From Candidatus Eiseniibacteriota bacterium (GTDB lineage Bacteria > Eisenbacteria > RBG-16-71-46 > CAIMUX01): 61,463 nt of DNA. The position numbers and the translations under genes are program-made. The notes under the pieces are model-generated. The model saw only the letters and a program-made list of their open reading frames with translations. It had not been told where the DNA came from and searched no databases. This document shows positions 41,640 through 50,609 of the stretch, piece by piece (positions within the stretch are counted from its first letter, which is position 1; each line of letters starts with the position of its first letter). The stretch covers positions 1-61,463 of the forward strand of contig CAIMUX010000027.1 of assembly GCA_903844735.1 (NCBI GenBank). The letters run 5' to 3'.

Positions 41640-42959
41640 TCACAGGTCGAGCTCAATGTCATCCGGCCGCTCGACCGCCGTCGCGTTGCGCTCGACCCGG
41701 TTCAATTCCCCTTCCTCCAGCGTGAGGCGATAGTCCCGGCGAGGATCGAAGTCGGCGTAAAGATCCACACGGTCCAGAATGTCCGCCACCAGTTTCTTCA
41801 AAAAGAGCCGCGGCGCCACGCCGACGCGGCCTCCCAGCTTCCCAACGACGACCCTCGCAAGGGTGTCCACGTAGCCGTCGTCGACCCGAGCCAGGATCCG
41901 CTCCGCGTTCGGGTTGCCCTCCACATAGATCGCACGAACCCGGGTGGCCACCGCGACCAGGCTCTCCAGATCGAAGTTCTGCAGCCGGACCTGCGGAGCT
42001 CGAGGATTGTCGAATCGCGGATCGGCATCGAAATGGGTCGCCAGACGCTGCGACAGCGGCGGCAGCAGGGCCACGCCCTGCGAGCCCTCGAAGAAAGCCG
42101 GCGTGCCGGTGATCGCCAGGTACAGGCCGGGGAATCGACCACCGTCAATCTCGTCGATCCACTGACGCAGCGCGTTGAGCGCCTTCTCCCGGACGTCCCG
42201 CCGGACCCTCTGCAGGGTCTCCACCTCATCGAGAACCACGACGAGGCCCGTGTGGCCGGCATCGCGCAGGACGAGCAACAGGCCGTGGATGAACCCGAGG
42301 GCGGCGAAGTGGTCGACCTCCCCTTTGAGTCCGCTGGCGCGTTTGGCCTGCGCGCCGACGTTGGGCTGTCCGGAGACCCAAGCCAGAAGTGCGTCGGCGG
42401 TCGCCCGATCCCCGTGCGTCTGCGCCTGCCGGTAGCCTCGGAGCGCCGCGGCGAAGGTCGGCGCCACCTGCGAGAGCGGCTGCAGCCGGGCCTCCAGAAG
42501 CTCCGCGCTCCTCTGCCGCAGCGCCTCGGCATCATCCGAGGCGATCGTTCCCCCGGTGAGGACGTCCTGTTCCAGCACGTAAAACCACCGCTCCACGATC
42601 GAGCGGAACGCCCCCTGCGGAACGTCGTCGGTCGACAGGCGCTCCATCATCCGCCGGTAGACGGTTTCGAGGCGGTGGAGCGGCGTCTCGGTTTCGGAGA
42701 CCTGCACCTCGGCGGTCACGAACCCGACGCGCTGGGCCTGGTCTTGAAGCCATCGCGCCAGAAACGTCTTCCCCGATCCGTACTCCCCGCGAAGGGCCTT
42801 GAAGACGCTGCCGCCCCGCCCCACGAACGCGAGATCGTCCTGGAAGGCGGGCCCGAATCGCTCCAGACCGACCGCGAACGCCTCCAGCCCGCGCCGGGGA
42901 ACCGTCCCGCGCCGTAGGGCTTCCAAGATCTCACGTTGGCGTTGGCTGCTGAGTGGCAC
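41640..42959 (-). CDS. brxD: BREX type 2 ATP-binding protein BrxD
   Basis: This 439-residue AAA-type ATPase has Walker A LRGEYGSGKTFLARWLQDQA, Walker B GLVVVLDEVETLQR, and a sensor-like ITGTPAFFEGSQG. The listed frame is open to 43100 inside pglZ, but GTG 42959 follows the pglZ stop by 2 nt with GGAG upstream and begins VPLSSQRQREILEALRRG like homologues. The family is the BrxD/DUF2791-type ATPase of BREX type 2. Position between pglZ and brxHI is the standard one. Confidence 0.88.
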   Translation of the reverse strand: MPLSSQRQREILEALRRGTVPRRGLEAFAVGLERFGPAFQDDLAFVGRGGSVFKALRGEYGSGKTFLARWLQDQAQRVGFVTAEVQVSETETPLHRLETVYRRMMERLSTDDVPQGAFRSIVERWFYVLEQDVLTGGTIASDDAEALRQRSAELLEARLQPLSQVAPTFAAALRGYRQAQTHGDRATADALLAWVSGQPNVGAQAKRASGLKGEVDHFAALGFIHGLLLVLRDAGHTGLVVVLDEVETLQRVRRDVREKALNALRQWIDEIDGGRFPGLYLAITGTPAFFEGSQGVALLPPLSQRLATHFDADPRFDNPRAPQVRLQNFDLESLVAVATRVRAIYVEGNPNAERILARVDDGYVDTLARVVVGKLGGRVGVAPRLFLKKLVADILDRVDLYADFDPRRDYRLTLEEGELNRVERNATAVERPDDIELDL

Positions 42960-42961
42960 GG

Positions 42962-45886
42962 CTACTCCAAATGGAACTGCACGCGCAGGAGTTCCACGGT
43001 CAGACGGACGGTGCCGGATGACTCCTCGCGCACGAGCACTTCGTACCCGTCCAGGTTCAGGAGCCGGGCCAGGCTCGACAGGATCCCCGGCACGCGCCAA
43101 TCAGGGACGCGCATGACCCGGGCGAGGGCATCGAGGGAAGAGACGCCTCCGCGACCGGTCAGATGCTCCAGGATCAGCGCCACCTGCTCCGGGGGAAGAG
43201 CGGAGCGTGCCTGCCGCTCCGCCTGCGCTTGGTAGAGCGGGGATGTGAGGAGCTGCCCGATCCAAGGTGATGCCTGGATCGGCTGAACCCCCAAGTTCGG
43301 CTGCCCAGGTTGGCTCGGTTGCCCCTGGTCGTACGGCAGGTCCGGCTGGCTCGTTTGACCCGGACGGTCCACCGGTATTGGCTGTCTCGGCTGACTCGAC
43401 TGACTCTGCAAAACCTCCCCAGCCGCGTCCGCCTGGACCACGCTCGCGTGGGGAATCGCGACCTCGGCCGCGAGATCCTCCGGCGTGGTCGAACGCGCGC
43501 GGCGAACCTCCGCGACGGGACCATCGTCCGAAACGGGATCCCCGGTCCACCACAGCGGTCGGACGACGGAGAGATAGGGCCAAGGGATGTCTTTCGCGCC
43601 CGGCGGGCTCAAGACCGCCCAAGGGATGAGCATCTCCTGCGGGCTCACACCACCGTGGTACCCGTTCTTCTTGATACCGTACCGCCGCGTCTCGGTCCAG
43701 AGTGCGATCATCCGGTTGCCCGGCCGCAGAACGCGCGGGCCGCTGACGAGGATCTCGCCGTCTCGCACGACGCCGCCTTGCGCCCCGATGCCTCGCGCCT
43801 CGATACCTGGCGCCCCGACGCCTCGCACCTCGCCATCTTGAATGTCAACGTCCCGGAACCGGTCGAAATCTCCCCCGGGGATCCGTTCCGTGCCGCGCTC
43901 CGGCACATGACCGTGATCCGACACGAGTACCACCGTGCGATTCCCGGCACGGGCCGCTTCCAGAAGCGGCCCCAAGCCGGTCACGGTCTCGACGCGCCAC
44001 TCGACCAGGATCTGGTTCCCTTTCGCCAGATGGTCGTCCACGGCGTTGAGCACCGCGCCGATGACCGGTACGCGGTCAGCTTCGATGGTGGCGCGGACCG
44101 ACGGCTTGAGGTCTCCGCCGGAACTCCCAAACAAGACGCTCTTGTGCCACAGCACCGGCCGGGCCTCGGCGCGCGAGCCCGGGTTGAGCGAGTCCTGTCC
44201 GGCAAACGCCTGAAGCTCCGCCCCCGCATCCCCGCGAGTGAGCCGACCCGAGAGCAGGCTGGCCCGCGCCGCCTCGGTGAGGGATGGAAACGTCGCCACC
44301 AGAAGGGGAATGTCCCCCGTCTGCGGCAACGCCATCGAGCGCCAACCGCGAGCCAACAACGACTCCTCGATCTCCCGAAAGACCGCGAAACTCATCCCAT
44401 CCAACATGAGCAGCAGGATTCGGGTCTTCTCGGCCAGCGGACCGAGCACGCACGGCACGAACTCCTCGGCGGGCATCGCGTCCGACGAGCCGAAGGGCGC
44501 GGTCGCCTGCTCAGCCACGAGTTGGGCGAACTGAAGATTCTCCCGCTCCCGTTGACGCAACACGGCCTCTTGAAGCCGTTCGTAAGCCTGGGACACCACC
44601 CGGTTGGGCTCGACGCCCGAGAGGTGATGGCGGGCGCGATCGACCCAACTCCCCTCATCGGCATACGCCCGGCCCACGGCGTTGAAGGTGGAGGCTGGCG
44701 GCGACGTCGTGCCAACGCAGCGCAGCCAGCGGAGCAGCCGAACGGCCATCTGGGCTCGGGACACCCGGCCATGATCCTCCGGGTGAATCTGCTTCCAGTC
44801 GTGGCGCTCCACCCGCTCGGCCGCCGCTTCCGCCGCTCGCAGGGCCGCATCCACCTCGCGGGAGGCTATATCGCAGATCGCTCCCAGGGCCGTCTCCAGC
44901 GTCTGTCCAAACTGCTCGATGCGAGCCTCGAACGACCCTCGCGTGATCGACCCCAGCCCACGGAACGACTCTGCCCGCAATTCCTCGAGGATCAGATCGG
45001 CTCGCTCGAGAATCGGATCGACCGGGACTCCGCCCTTGTGGAGTCGCTGCACAACCTCGCGCGCGGCTTGCGCCAGGGCCGCGGCGGAGGCGGCAGGCAC
45101 GGCCCTTCCCCCGAACCACGGCTCGAGGCGAACGGAAGCGTCTCGCAGTTGAGGTTCGCTGAGCGCAACCTCCGATCCCAGAATCTCGGCCACCAGGCCG
45201 ATCGGTACGGCATCACCGCCACGACCCGCCTCGATGAGGTCGAACAGAGACGCCACGCCCGGGCCTCCTTGGGCAGTGAGCCACGTCATAAGGTCTTCGC
45301 GCACGATCTCGTCGAGCGCGCGGAAGCGCTCGCGGTTCTCGGCGTGGACCGACCATTCCAGGAGGTTCGGGAGGTCCCAGTTCTCCGGCGTAAGGCCGAG
45401 GAGGGCCTGCAAGGCAACGCCCCAGGAAGTGGTCTCGTCGAGCGTGCCGGCCGGGGCCGCCGGCAGGGCTCCCGCCGGGTTCGCTTCGAGTAGCACGCGG
45501 GCCATCCACGAGATTCGCTTCACACGTGGATCCGCTCTCTGGGCCTGGAAGCGCTCCAAGACGATCTGCCACGGCTGGATCGGTAGCACTTGCCCGCGAG
45601 TCAGCCGAGCCGCGACGTCGAGACCCAGCGTGTGCTCATCGACCCGGGTCAGCAGAACCAGGTGCAAGGCCTCATCGCGATCCAGCTCCAGGAGGGCCTC
45701 CCGCGCCTGGAGCGGGGAGTCCGCCTGTACAACCCGGTACGCGCGCCCGGCGATCTCCAACGAGTCGGCCCCGGTCCAGGGAGCCGTCGTCTTGATTCCG
45801 ATCGCCCGGCGCAGGTCGGGCTCCGGAGTCTTCCTCAACACCTGCTCCACCAAGGCCACAACTTGACTGGGGGTCGCCGAGGTCAC
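42962..45886 (-). CDS. pglZ: BREX type 2 protein PglZ (alkaline-phosphatase superfamily)
   Basis: The 974-residue protein has a PglZ domain in its middle: TRILLLMLDGMSFAVFREIEE (metal-site Asp), GDIPLLVATFPSLTEAARASLLSGRL (nucleophile Thr region), and RTVVLVSDHGHVPERG (second metal site). PglZ is the hallmark of all BREX systems. The N-terminal region (VALVEQVLRKTPEPDLRRAIGIKT...) and the C-terminal winged-helix-like domain ending in RVQFHLE fit type 2 PglZ. A Gln/Pro-rich linker (about 840-900) is unusual. Its ATG overlaps pglY by 4 nt. Confidence 0.93.
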   Translation of the reverse strand: MTSATPSQVVALVEQVLRKTPEPDLRRAIGIKTTAPWTGADSLEIAGRAYRVVQADSPLQAREALLELDRDEALHLVLLTRVDEHTLGLDVAARLTRGQVLPIQPWQIVLERFQAQRADPRVKRISWMARVLLEANPAGALPAAPAGTLDETTSWGVALQALLGLTPENWDLPNLLEWSVHAENRERFRALDEIVREDLMTWLTAQGGPGVASLFDLIEAGRGGDAVPIGLVAEILGSEVALSEPQLRDASVRLEPWFGGRAVPAASAAALAQAAREVVQRLHKGGVPVDPILERADLILEELRAESFRGLGSITRGSFEARIEQFGQTLETALGAICDIASREVDAALRAAEAAAERVERHDWKQIHPEDHGRVSRAQMAVRLLRWLRCVGTTSPPASTFNAVGRAYADEGSWVDRARHHLSGVEPNRVVSQAYERLQEAVLRQRERENLQFAQLVAEQATAPFGSSDAMPAEEFVPCVLGPLAEKTRILLLMLDGMSFAVFREIEESLLARGWRSMALPQTGDIPLLVATFPSLTEAARASLLSGRLTRGDAGAELQAFAGQDSLNPGSRAEARPVLWHKSVLFGSSGGDLKPSVRATIEADRVPVIGAVLNAVDDHLAKGNQILVEWRVETVTGLGPLLEAARAGNRTVVLVSDHGHVPERGTERIPGGDFDRFRDVDIQDGEVRGVGAPGIEARGIGAQGGVVRDGEILVSGPRVLRPGNRMIALWTETRRYGIKKNGYHGGVSPQEMLIPWAVLSPPGAKDIPWPYLSVVRPLWWTGDPVSDDGPVAEVRRARSTTPEDLAAEVAIPHASVVQADAAGEVLQSQSSQPRQPIPVDRPGQTSQPDLPYDQGQPSQPGQPNLGVQPIQASPWIGQLLTSPLYQAQAERQARSALPPEQVALILEHLTGRGGVSSLDALARVMRVPDWRVPGILSSLARLLNLDGYEVLVREESSGTVRLTVELLRVQFHLE

Positions 45887-48800
45887 GGTTTCGGCTCCCC
45901 TTCGCCCTCAGATTCCAGAGACCACTGGATCCGCAGGACGGACCGACGCGACGTCAGCTTGGGCCGCAGCTCGGTCATCAGTGTCTCCAAGTCTTTCGCG
46001 CTTCGAGCAACGTGGTCACCCTGCTCGATGTTGATCCCGACCTTCGGCGACGGAGACGGGCCCGGCGGTTGAGGCCCGGGATGTCCCGGGTCGGGGCGTC
46101 CGGGATCGGAAGGCCCGGGACCGACCGGTCCGGCGTCTGGAGCTCCGGGATCGGGGGCCTTTGGTTCCGTCGGTCCGGGCTTCGGGGCACTCGCCAGCTC
46201 GGCCAGGAGCTTGGCGCCATCCGCGGAGAGTCGGGTGAGCGCCGGCGCCAGGCCGATGGCCAACTCGTGGGCCTTGAGATCCTCGATCAGCTCGTGCACC
46301 AGCCCCTTGGCTGCGGTCACCTCCCCCACCCGGCCGAGCCCGCGGAACAGATCCCAGTTAGCGGTCCCCAGGGCGTTGACGACCAGACTCGCCTTCTTCA
46401 GGCTGGACCCGATGGCCGCCGGATCCTGGTGCAGCCGGATCGTGGCGAGCCCGCGGACGCTCTCGAGCGGTTTGTTCACCTCGACCGCGTCGCAGATCGC
46501 CTTGGCCTCACGGGCCGCGGCCAGTCGGGAGCAGCCAGGCCCCTGCTCGGGAACGAACTCGGCCAGAACCCGTTCCAAGGCCGGGACCAGGCTCTTGACG
46601 GCGTCGCGATTCGCCTCCGCCTCGTGGCGGATATCCGCGGCGAAACGGTCCAGGTTGGCCGCGTTGCGCAAGGCCGGCGCGGTCACGCCAAAGACGGCCG
46701 CCGCCCGCTTCTTCGCCTCCTCCCATTCCGCCTGGCTCGGGAGTTCCTGCTCCACCAGGATCAGATCATCCTGAAGCTGCTCGAGGGTGGGGCTCATCGG
46801 CGCGGCCCGCAGCCGGAAGCTGCGGTTGGTCTGGTCCGCGAACGTCAGAATGAGCAGATTCTGAACCTCTTTGGGGAGCCCGCGTGGCGCCGGCAAATCG
46901 GTCGCAGCGCGCAGAGCCTCCACCGTGAGATCGCCCGCCGACTCCGTGGCGCACTTCAGGAAGTGGGTCTTCCACGCCGTTCCCAGCACGAAGTGGGTTT
47001 CGCCCATTTCGCCCAGTTGGAGCGGCACGACGATCCCCTGGAACAACGACCGCAGCGCCCGATCGAGCAGCACCCGCCCATCCGGATGCTGGGCGGCGGT
47101 TTCTAGAACCGTCCGCACCTTGTTCAGGTTCGTGATCGATGGCTTCTCCAGGAACTGGGGATGCGCGGGGTACTGGTACTCCAGGATCTGCTCCAAGATC
47201 GACTCAAAGGCCGCCTTGAGGTCGGCCCCCAGGGGCGGCCGCGGCTCGAACCCCGCAGCCAACGAACGCAGGTTGGACAGCACGTTCAAGGTCCGATCGA
47301 TCTTCCCCTCGATGGGCGGCACGATCCCGTACGCCGACTCCAACACCTGGATCATGTGCTGCCGCAGCGCGCTGCGCTGGCTATCAAGGATGGAGCGAGC
47401 GGCCGCCCGCTGCGCCGGCGCGATCTGTTGCGCCGCGCGGTCGAACCGTTCGCCGGCCAGGAGATGGTCGAGTCGGACCAGCTTGCCGAGGTCGGACTGC
47501 GCAGACGCGGTGAAGAACCAGGGGATCCAGGTGACGGTCTTCGTTCCCTCCGGTACTGCCTGCTGAAACTTCTCCAGACGGGCGTGATCATCCGCCGGCG
47601 TGTGGCCCTCGGCATCGAACGGATAGTCGATGAGGATCTTCCAGGTCTGCGGTCCGCCCCGCAGAGCCTCGTCCTTGGCCTCGCGGATGTTCAGGTAGCT
47701 CAGATCGAAGCTCCGCCGCGTCTGCCGCCAGGTGAAATCCCGGTGGTAGAACATCGACCCGTCATCTTCGATCTCGAGCCCCGCAAAGAGAAGCTCCCGC
47801 ACCTTCGCCTGCCGCGCCCCGGGGGTGTCGGCCGATTGCACCGACTCCAGGATCGGACCGACATCGACATCGGCGAGCTGGACCGTCAGAAGCGGGTTGT
47901 TCGGATCCTCGCTGATCCGCACCTCGCCGACTTGCGCGGCCCACCGCCGAACCTTGCGCAGAACCTCTTCCGCTTCCCGGCCCGGAATCGGCGTGCGGAT
48001 GGTGCCGTGGTTGAGCGCCGCGAGACGGCGGGCGTCCAGGCTTCGCAGTGACTCCACGTTCGGGGCCAGGGCCGCCAGCAGGAGGGTCTTGACCAGCCGC
48101 GCATCGTTCTGCAGCGCCTTGACGCGGGGATCGCCCTCTGGCACGCCACCGGAACCGGTAGCACCGGGACCGCCGGCGCTGGGCTCGTCCCCACCGGATC
48201 CGCCAACACCTATTTCCGCGAACCGGACTCCGTGTTCCTGCTCCAGCATCGGGCGCAGCTTTTCCTCGTAGAGGCGCCTCGCCCCCTCGAACTGGGCCCG
48301 CATCACGTCGCTGAACGCCTCGTCCCCATCGGCCAGGGCATCGTATAAATCCCCGACCGGAACGAGGTCCCCCAGGCACAAGTGATCACGGCCGCGGACC
48401 AGAAGTTCGACCAGCACTTTGAGGGCGGTCCGCTCCCGCTGTAGAAGCGCGGACAGGGCAACAAGCGTCTCGATCAACGCCGGGCTGAATGGATAGACCC
48501 GCCGGAACATGGCGCTGTCGCCGGTCGAGGTCATCAGGATGTCCCGCAGCGCGCCGACCTCCTGCTCGGTCTGCGTGAACGCCCGGTTCATCTCCTGCCG
48601 CGCGGCCTCGCTCAGGGGGCGAAGCACGCGCTTCTCGATGATCGCCGGAAGATTGCGGTCTTCGAGGGTGATCTTGCCGAAGCGGGCCTCCCAGTGACGC
48701 AGCACGTCGTCGAAGTTGAGCTGCTGGATGCCGGTGAAGTTCTCCCCCACGAGCTCCCGCAACGACCGCTGGCGGGCGATGAAGCCGATGATCGGGATCG

Positions 48801-49722
48801 GCCGGCCGGCATGTTGCGCCTCGACCAGCTTGGTGAGCTTCTGCCCCTCGCGGCTGACGAAGTCGGGCGAGCTGGCGTGGCTGGCCAGCCAGAGGATGAG
48901 TTCGTCCAAAAAGAGTATCAGCGCGTCGTAGCCGAGATCCGCGGCGTGCCGCGACAGGATGGCGAGGCCCTGATCCAACTCCACGTAGCTCTCGTTGGCC
49001 GCAGAGACCACCTGGCCGTACGAAGTGAAGAATTGCTCCACCAGCCGGCCCACGAGGCGCAGCCGAAGCTCATCGCCCGACGGCGCCTTGATCGCCTGGG
49101 CGAATAGCTCCGGCGTCCACGGGGCCGCCAGGTCTCCCCACCCGCTCTGCGCCGACGCGCCGATGTTCAAGCGGCTGAAAAAGACCTCGTCGCCGATCTG
49201 CGCACGCAGCTCGGAAGCGTCCCGAAACAGCGGGTCGGCCAGGAAGACCGGGGGCGTGGCGCAATCCGGGTGGAGGCCGCGCACGTGATCGACATACCCT
49301 TGCAGGATCGCCTGCTCCATCCCCCGCTTGCCGACCATGTGATACGGCACGAGGAGGAACTTCTTGCCCTCTAACCACGGGTGCTTGGCCAGCACCGGCG
49401 CGAACTCCGGGATGGAGCGGGCCTGGCGGTTCCCTTGCAGCAGCAGGTGCAGGACCGCCATGAAGTGGCTCTTGCCGCTCCCGAAGCTGCCGTGGAGATA
49501 GGCCGCCTTGCTGGTGCCGTGCCCGTCCGCGCGCGTCCCGGCGAGGGCGCCCCCGATCAGGTCGAGCGCCTCGTCGAAGGCGCGCACGAGCTGGGGCGTG
49601 ACCACATAGGTCCGCAGCGTCGTTTCCGGGTCCTGGATCCCTTCGGTGAGCCGCAGGACAAAGTCGCCACGGCTGACATGGTCGGGGATCTCGATGAGGT
49701 CACGAATCAGCGTCGTCGACAC
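45883..49722 (-). CDS. pglY: BREX type 2 ATPase PglY
   Basis: The 1279-residue P-loop ATPase has Walker A YLHGSFGSGKSHFMAVLHLLL (about residue 80) and Walker B DALILFLDELILWLASHA, as in the large BrxC/PglY proteins (DUF6079 type) thought to form the platform of BREX complexes. The C-terminal part is helical with a Pro/Gly-rich low-complexity spacer (GAPDAGPVGPGPSDPGRPDP) before KVGINIEQGDHVARSAKDL. GTG start at 49722. It is separated from pglX by a 3-kb insert of other genes, including an opposite-strand gene, so it may need its own promoter. Confidence 0.9.
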   Translation of the reverse strand: MSTTLIRDLIEIPDHVSRGDFVLRLTEGIQDPETTLRTYVVTPQLVRAFDEALDLIGGALAGTRADGHGTSKAAYLHGSFGSGKSHFMAVLHLLLQGNRQARSIPEFAPVLAKHPWLEGKKFLLVPYHMVGKRGMEQAILQGYVDHVRGLHPDCATPPVFLADPLFRDASELRAQIGDEVFFSRLNIGASAQSGWGDLAAPWTPELFAQAIKAPSGDELRLRLVGRLVEQFFTSYGQVVSAANESYVELDQGLAILSRHAADLGYDALILFLDELILWLASHASSPDFVSREGQKLTKLVEAQHAGRPIPIIGFIARQRSLRELVGENFTGIQQLNFDDVLRHWEARFGKITLEDRNLPAIIEKRVLRPLSEAARQEMNRAFTQTEQEVGALRDILMTSTGDSAMFRRVYPFSPALIETLVALSALLQRERTALKVLVELLVRGRDHLCLGDLVPVGDLYDALADGDEAFSDVMRAQFEGARRLYEEKLRPMLEQEHGVRFAEIGVGGSGGDEPSAGGPGATGSGGVPEGDPRVKALQNDARLVKTLLLAALAPNVESLRSLDARRLAALNHGTIRTPIPGREAEEVLRKVRRWAAQVGEVRISEDPNNPLLTVQLADVDVGPILESVQSADTPGARQAKVRELLFAGLEIEDDGSMFYHRDFTWRQTRRSFDLSYLNIREAKDEALRGGPQTWKILIDYPFDAEGHTPADDHARLEKFQQAVPEGTKTVTWIPWFFTASAQSDLGKLVRLDHLLAGERFDRAAQQIAPAQRAAARSILDSQRSALRQHMIQVLESAYGIVPPIEGKIDRTLNVLSNLRSLAAGFEPRPPLGADLKAAFESILEQILEYQYPAHPQFLEKPSITNLNKVRTVLETAAQHPDGRVLLDRALRSLFQGIVVPLQLGEMGETHFVLGTAWKTHFLKCATESAGDLTVEALRAATDLPAPRGLPKEVQNLLILTFADQTNRSFRLRAAPMSPTLEQLQDDLILVEQELPSQAEWEEAKKRAAAVFGVTAPALRNAANLDRFAADIRHEAEANRDAVKSLVPALERVLAEFVPEQGPGCSRLAAAREAKAICDAVEVNKPLESVRGLATIRLHQDPAAIGSSLKKASLVVNALGTANWDLFRGLGRVGEVTAAKGLVHELIEDLKAHELAIGLAPALTRLSADGAKLLAELASAPKPGPTEPKAPDPGAPDAGPVGPGPSDPGRPDPGHPGPQPPGPSPSPKVGINIEQGDHVARSAKDLETLMTELRPKLTSRRSVLRIQWSLESEGEGEPKP

Positions 49723-49727
49723 GGTGT

Positions 49728-49853
49728 TTTCTACCTCTCCTTCTTGCTGGCGCGGGTCCGTTTCGGTGCGGCCGGGCGAACGGCGCGAAGATCATCCGCG
49801 GTCAAGCCGACACGGCGCAATTCCTGGCTTACGAAGTCCTGGAAATAATGGCG
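49728..49853 (-). repeat. Displaced copy of the pglX 3' end (left direct repeat)
   Basis: These bases match 52788-52913, the real end of pglX, at a constant offset of 3060 bp. I count about 10 mismatches over 123 nt (about 92% identity). Read on the minus strand it still encodes YFQDFVSQELRRVGLTADDL, then RAVRPAAPKR and a Lys/Arg end. It is the original or a second 3' end left next to pglY after an insertion. Confidence 0.85.
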
Positions 49854-49962
49854 GCTCCTCGGCGAAAGTGGAACGCCCGAGGGCGGGCGAGTCCAGCACC
49901 ATGAGCATGATAGAAGAACCGAACCCCGTAGGGTCAGGAAACCCGGCCGAGCCCCAACCAAC

Positions 49963-50100
49963 ATGGTCCAACAGGCGCGCAAGCCCATGATCAGCGAGGG
50001 GTGGATCGAGGCGAAGAACGGTCGGTTCTGGAAGATCACGGATGCGGGCCGCAAGGCGGCGGAGAAGGCTGGGGGGAAAGGGGCCGGGGGGCGGAAGTGA
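49963..50100 (+). pseudogene. Winged-helix-like C-terminal remnant
   Basis: ATG 49963 opens a 45-codon frame reading ARKPMISEGWIEAKNGRFWK, then ITDAGRKAAEKAGG. The EGWIE-K-GRFWKIT-AG pattern is typical of the wing and last helix of small winged-helix proteins. The DNA-recognition part upstream is missing, so it is a fragment inside the BREX insert. Confidence 0.45.
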
Positions 50101-50197
50101 GCTCGGGATTCCCCGTGACCCACGAATTGGCTGCCTCCCCGTCGCCGGCCGGAAAAGGCGTTGATTCCTGTGGCAAGAACCACGTACGTTTTTCAAC

Positions 50198-50609
50198 ATG
50201 AAGCGCGTACATGGATCATCGCAATGCCTTGAATCACAAGTGCGTTCCAGGATCTTTGGGCACGGCCAGGGGTGGGTGTTCACCCCGAGGACCGACACCG
50301 CCCAGGGGGCTCCCGCTCGGCGGACATGGCCCTTCCGGTCGGGTCAGAATCGGCCGACGGGAAATCGTTCTCAAGGGCACCACGCCACGCATCATGGCGA
50401 CCGCAGACCGCATGAGCGGAAGGATCATCCAGGCTTCATGGCATGTCGGTCGGCGGAACGGAAACGACGGGACTTTCGCGATCCTGCGACGCCAACTCAC
50501 CGACAAGGGCCGGGTGCAGTTGATCAAGGATCTTTCATACGCGCCCGCGTGGATCGTCGGGAATCTTCGCCGACTGGGTGCCGGGGGTGCTAAGCAGGTG
50601 ATGACATGA
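50198..50609 (+). pseudogene. AbiEi/DUF6088-like antitoxin gene with internal deletion and frameshift
   Basis: The beginning, in one frame from ATG 50198, reads QVRSRIFGHGQGWVFTPRTD, like the start of DUF6088/AbiEi-type antitoxin regulators (R-I-G-GRGWVFTP). The end, in the +1 frame, reads GRVRIGRREIVLKGTTPRIM, then RMSGRIIQAS, and finishes LTDKGRVQLIKDLSYAPAWI, like the C-terminus of the same family (DL-YAPAW). About 60-100 codons between the two are missing and the frames differ. The final ATGA overlaps the AlbA_2 gene start by 4 nt, so the two were once a coupled pair. Confidence 0.6.

Noticed and set aside
43310-45493. 727-codon plus-strand frame inside pglZ
   Set aside because: Antisense shadow; the PglZ motifs on the minus strand explain the region.
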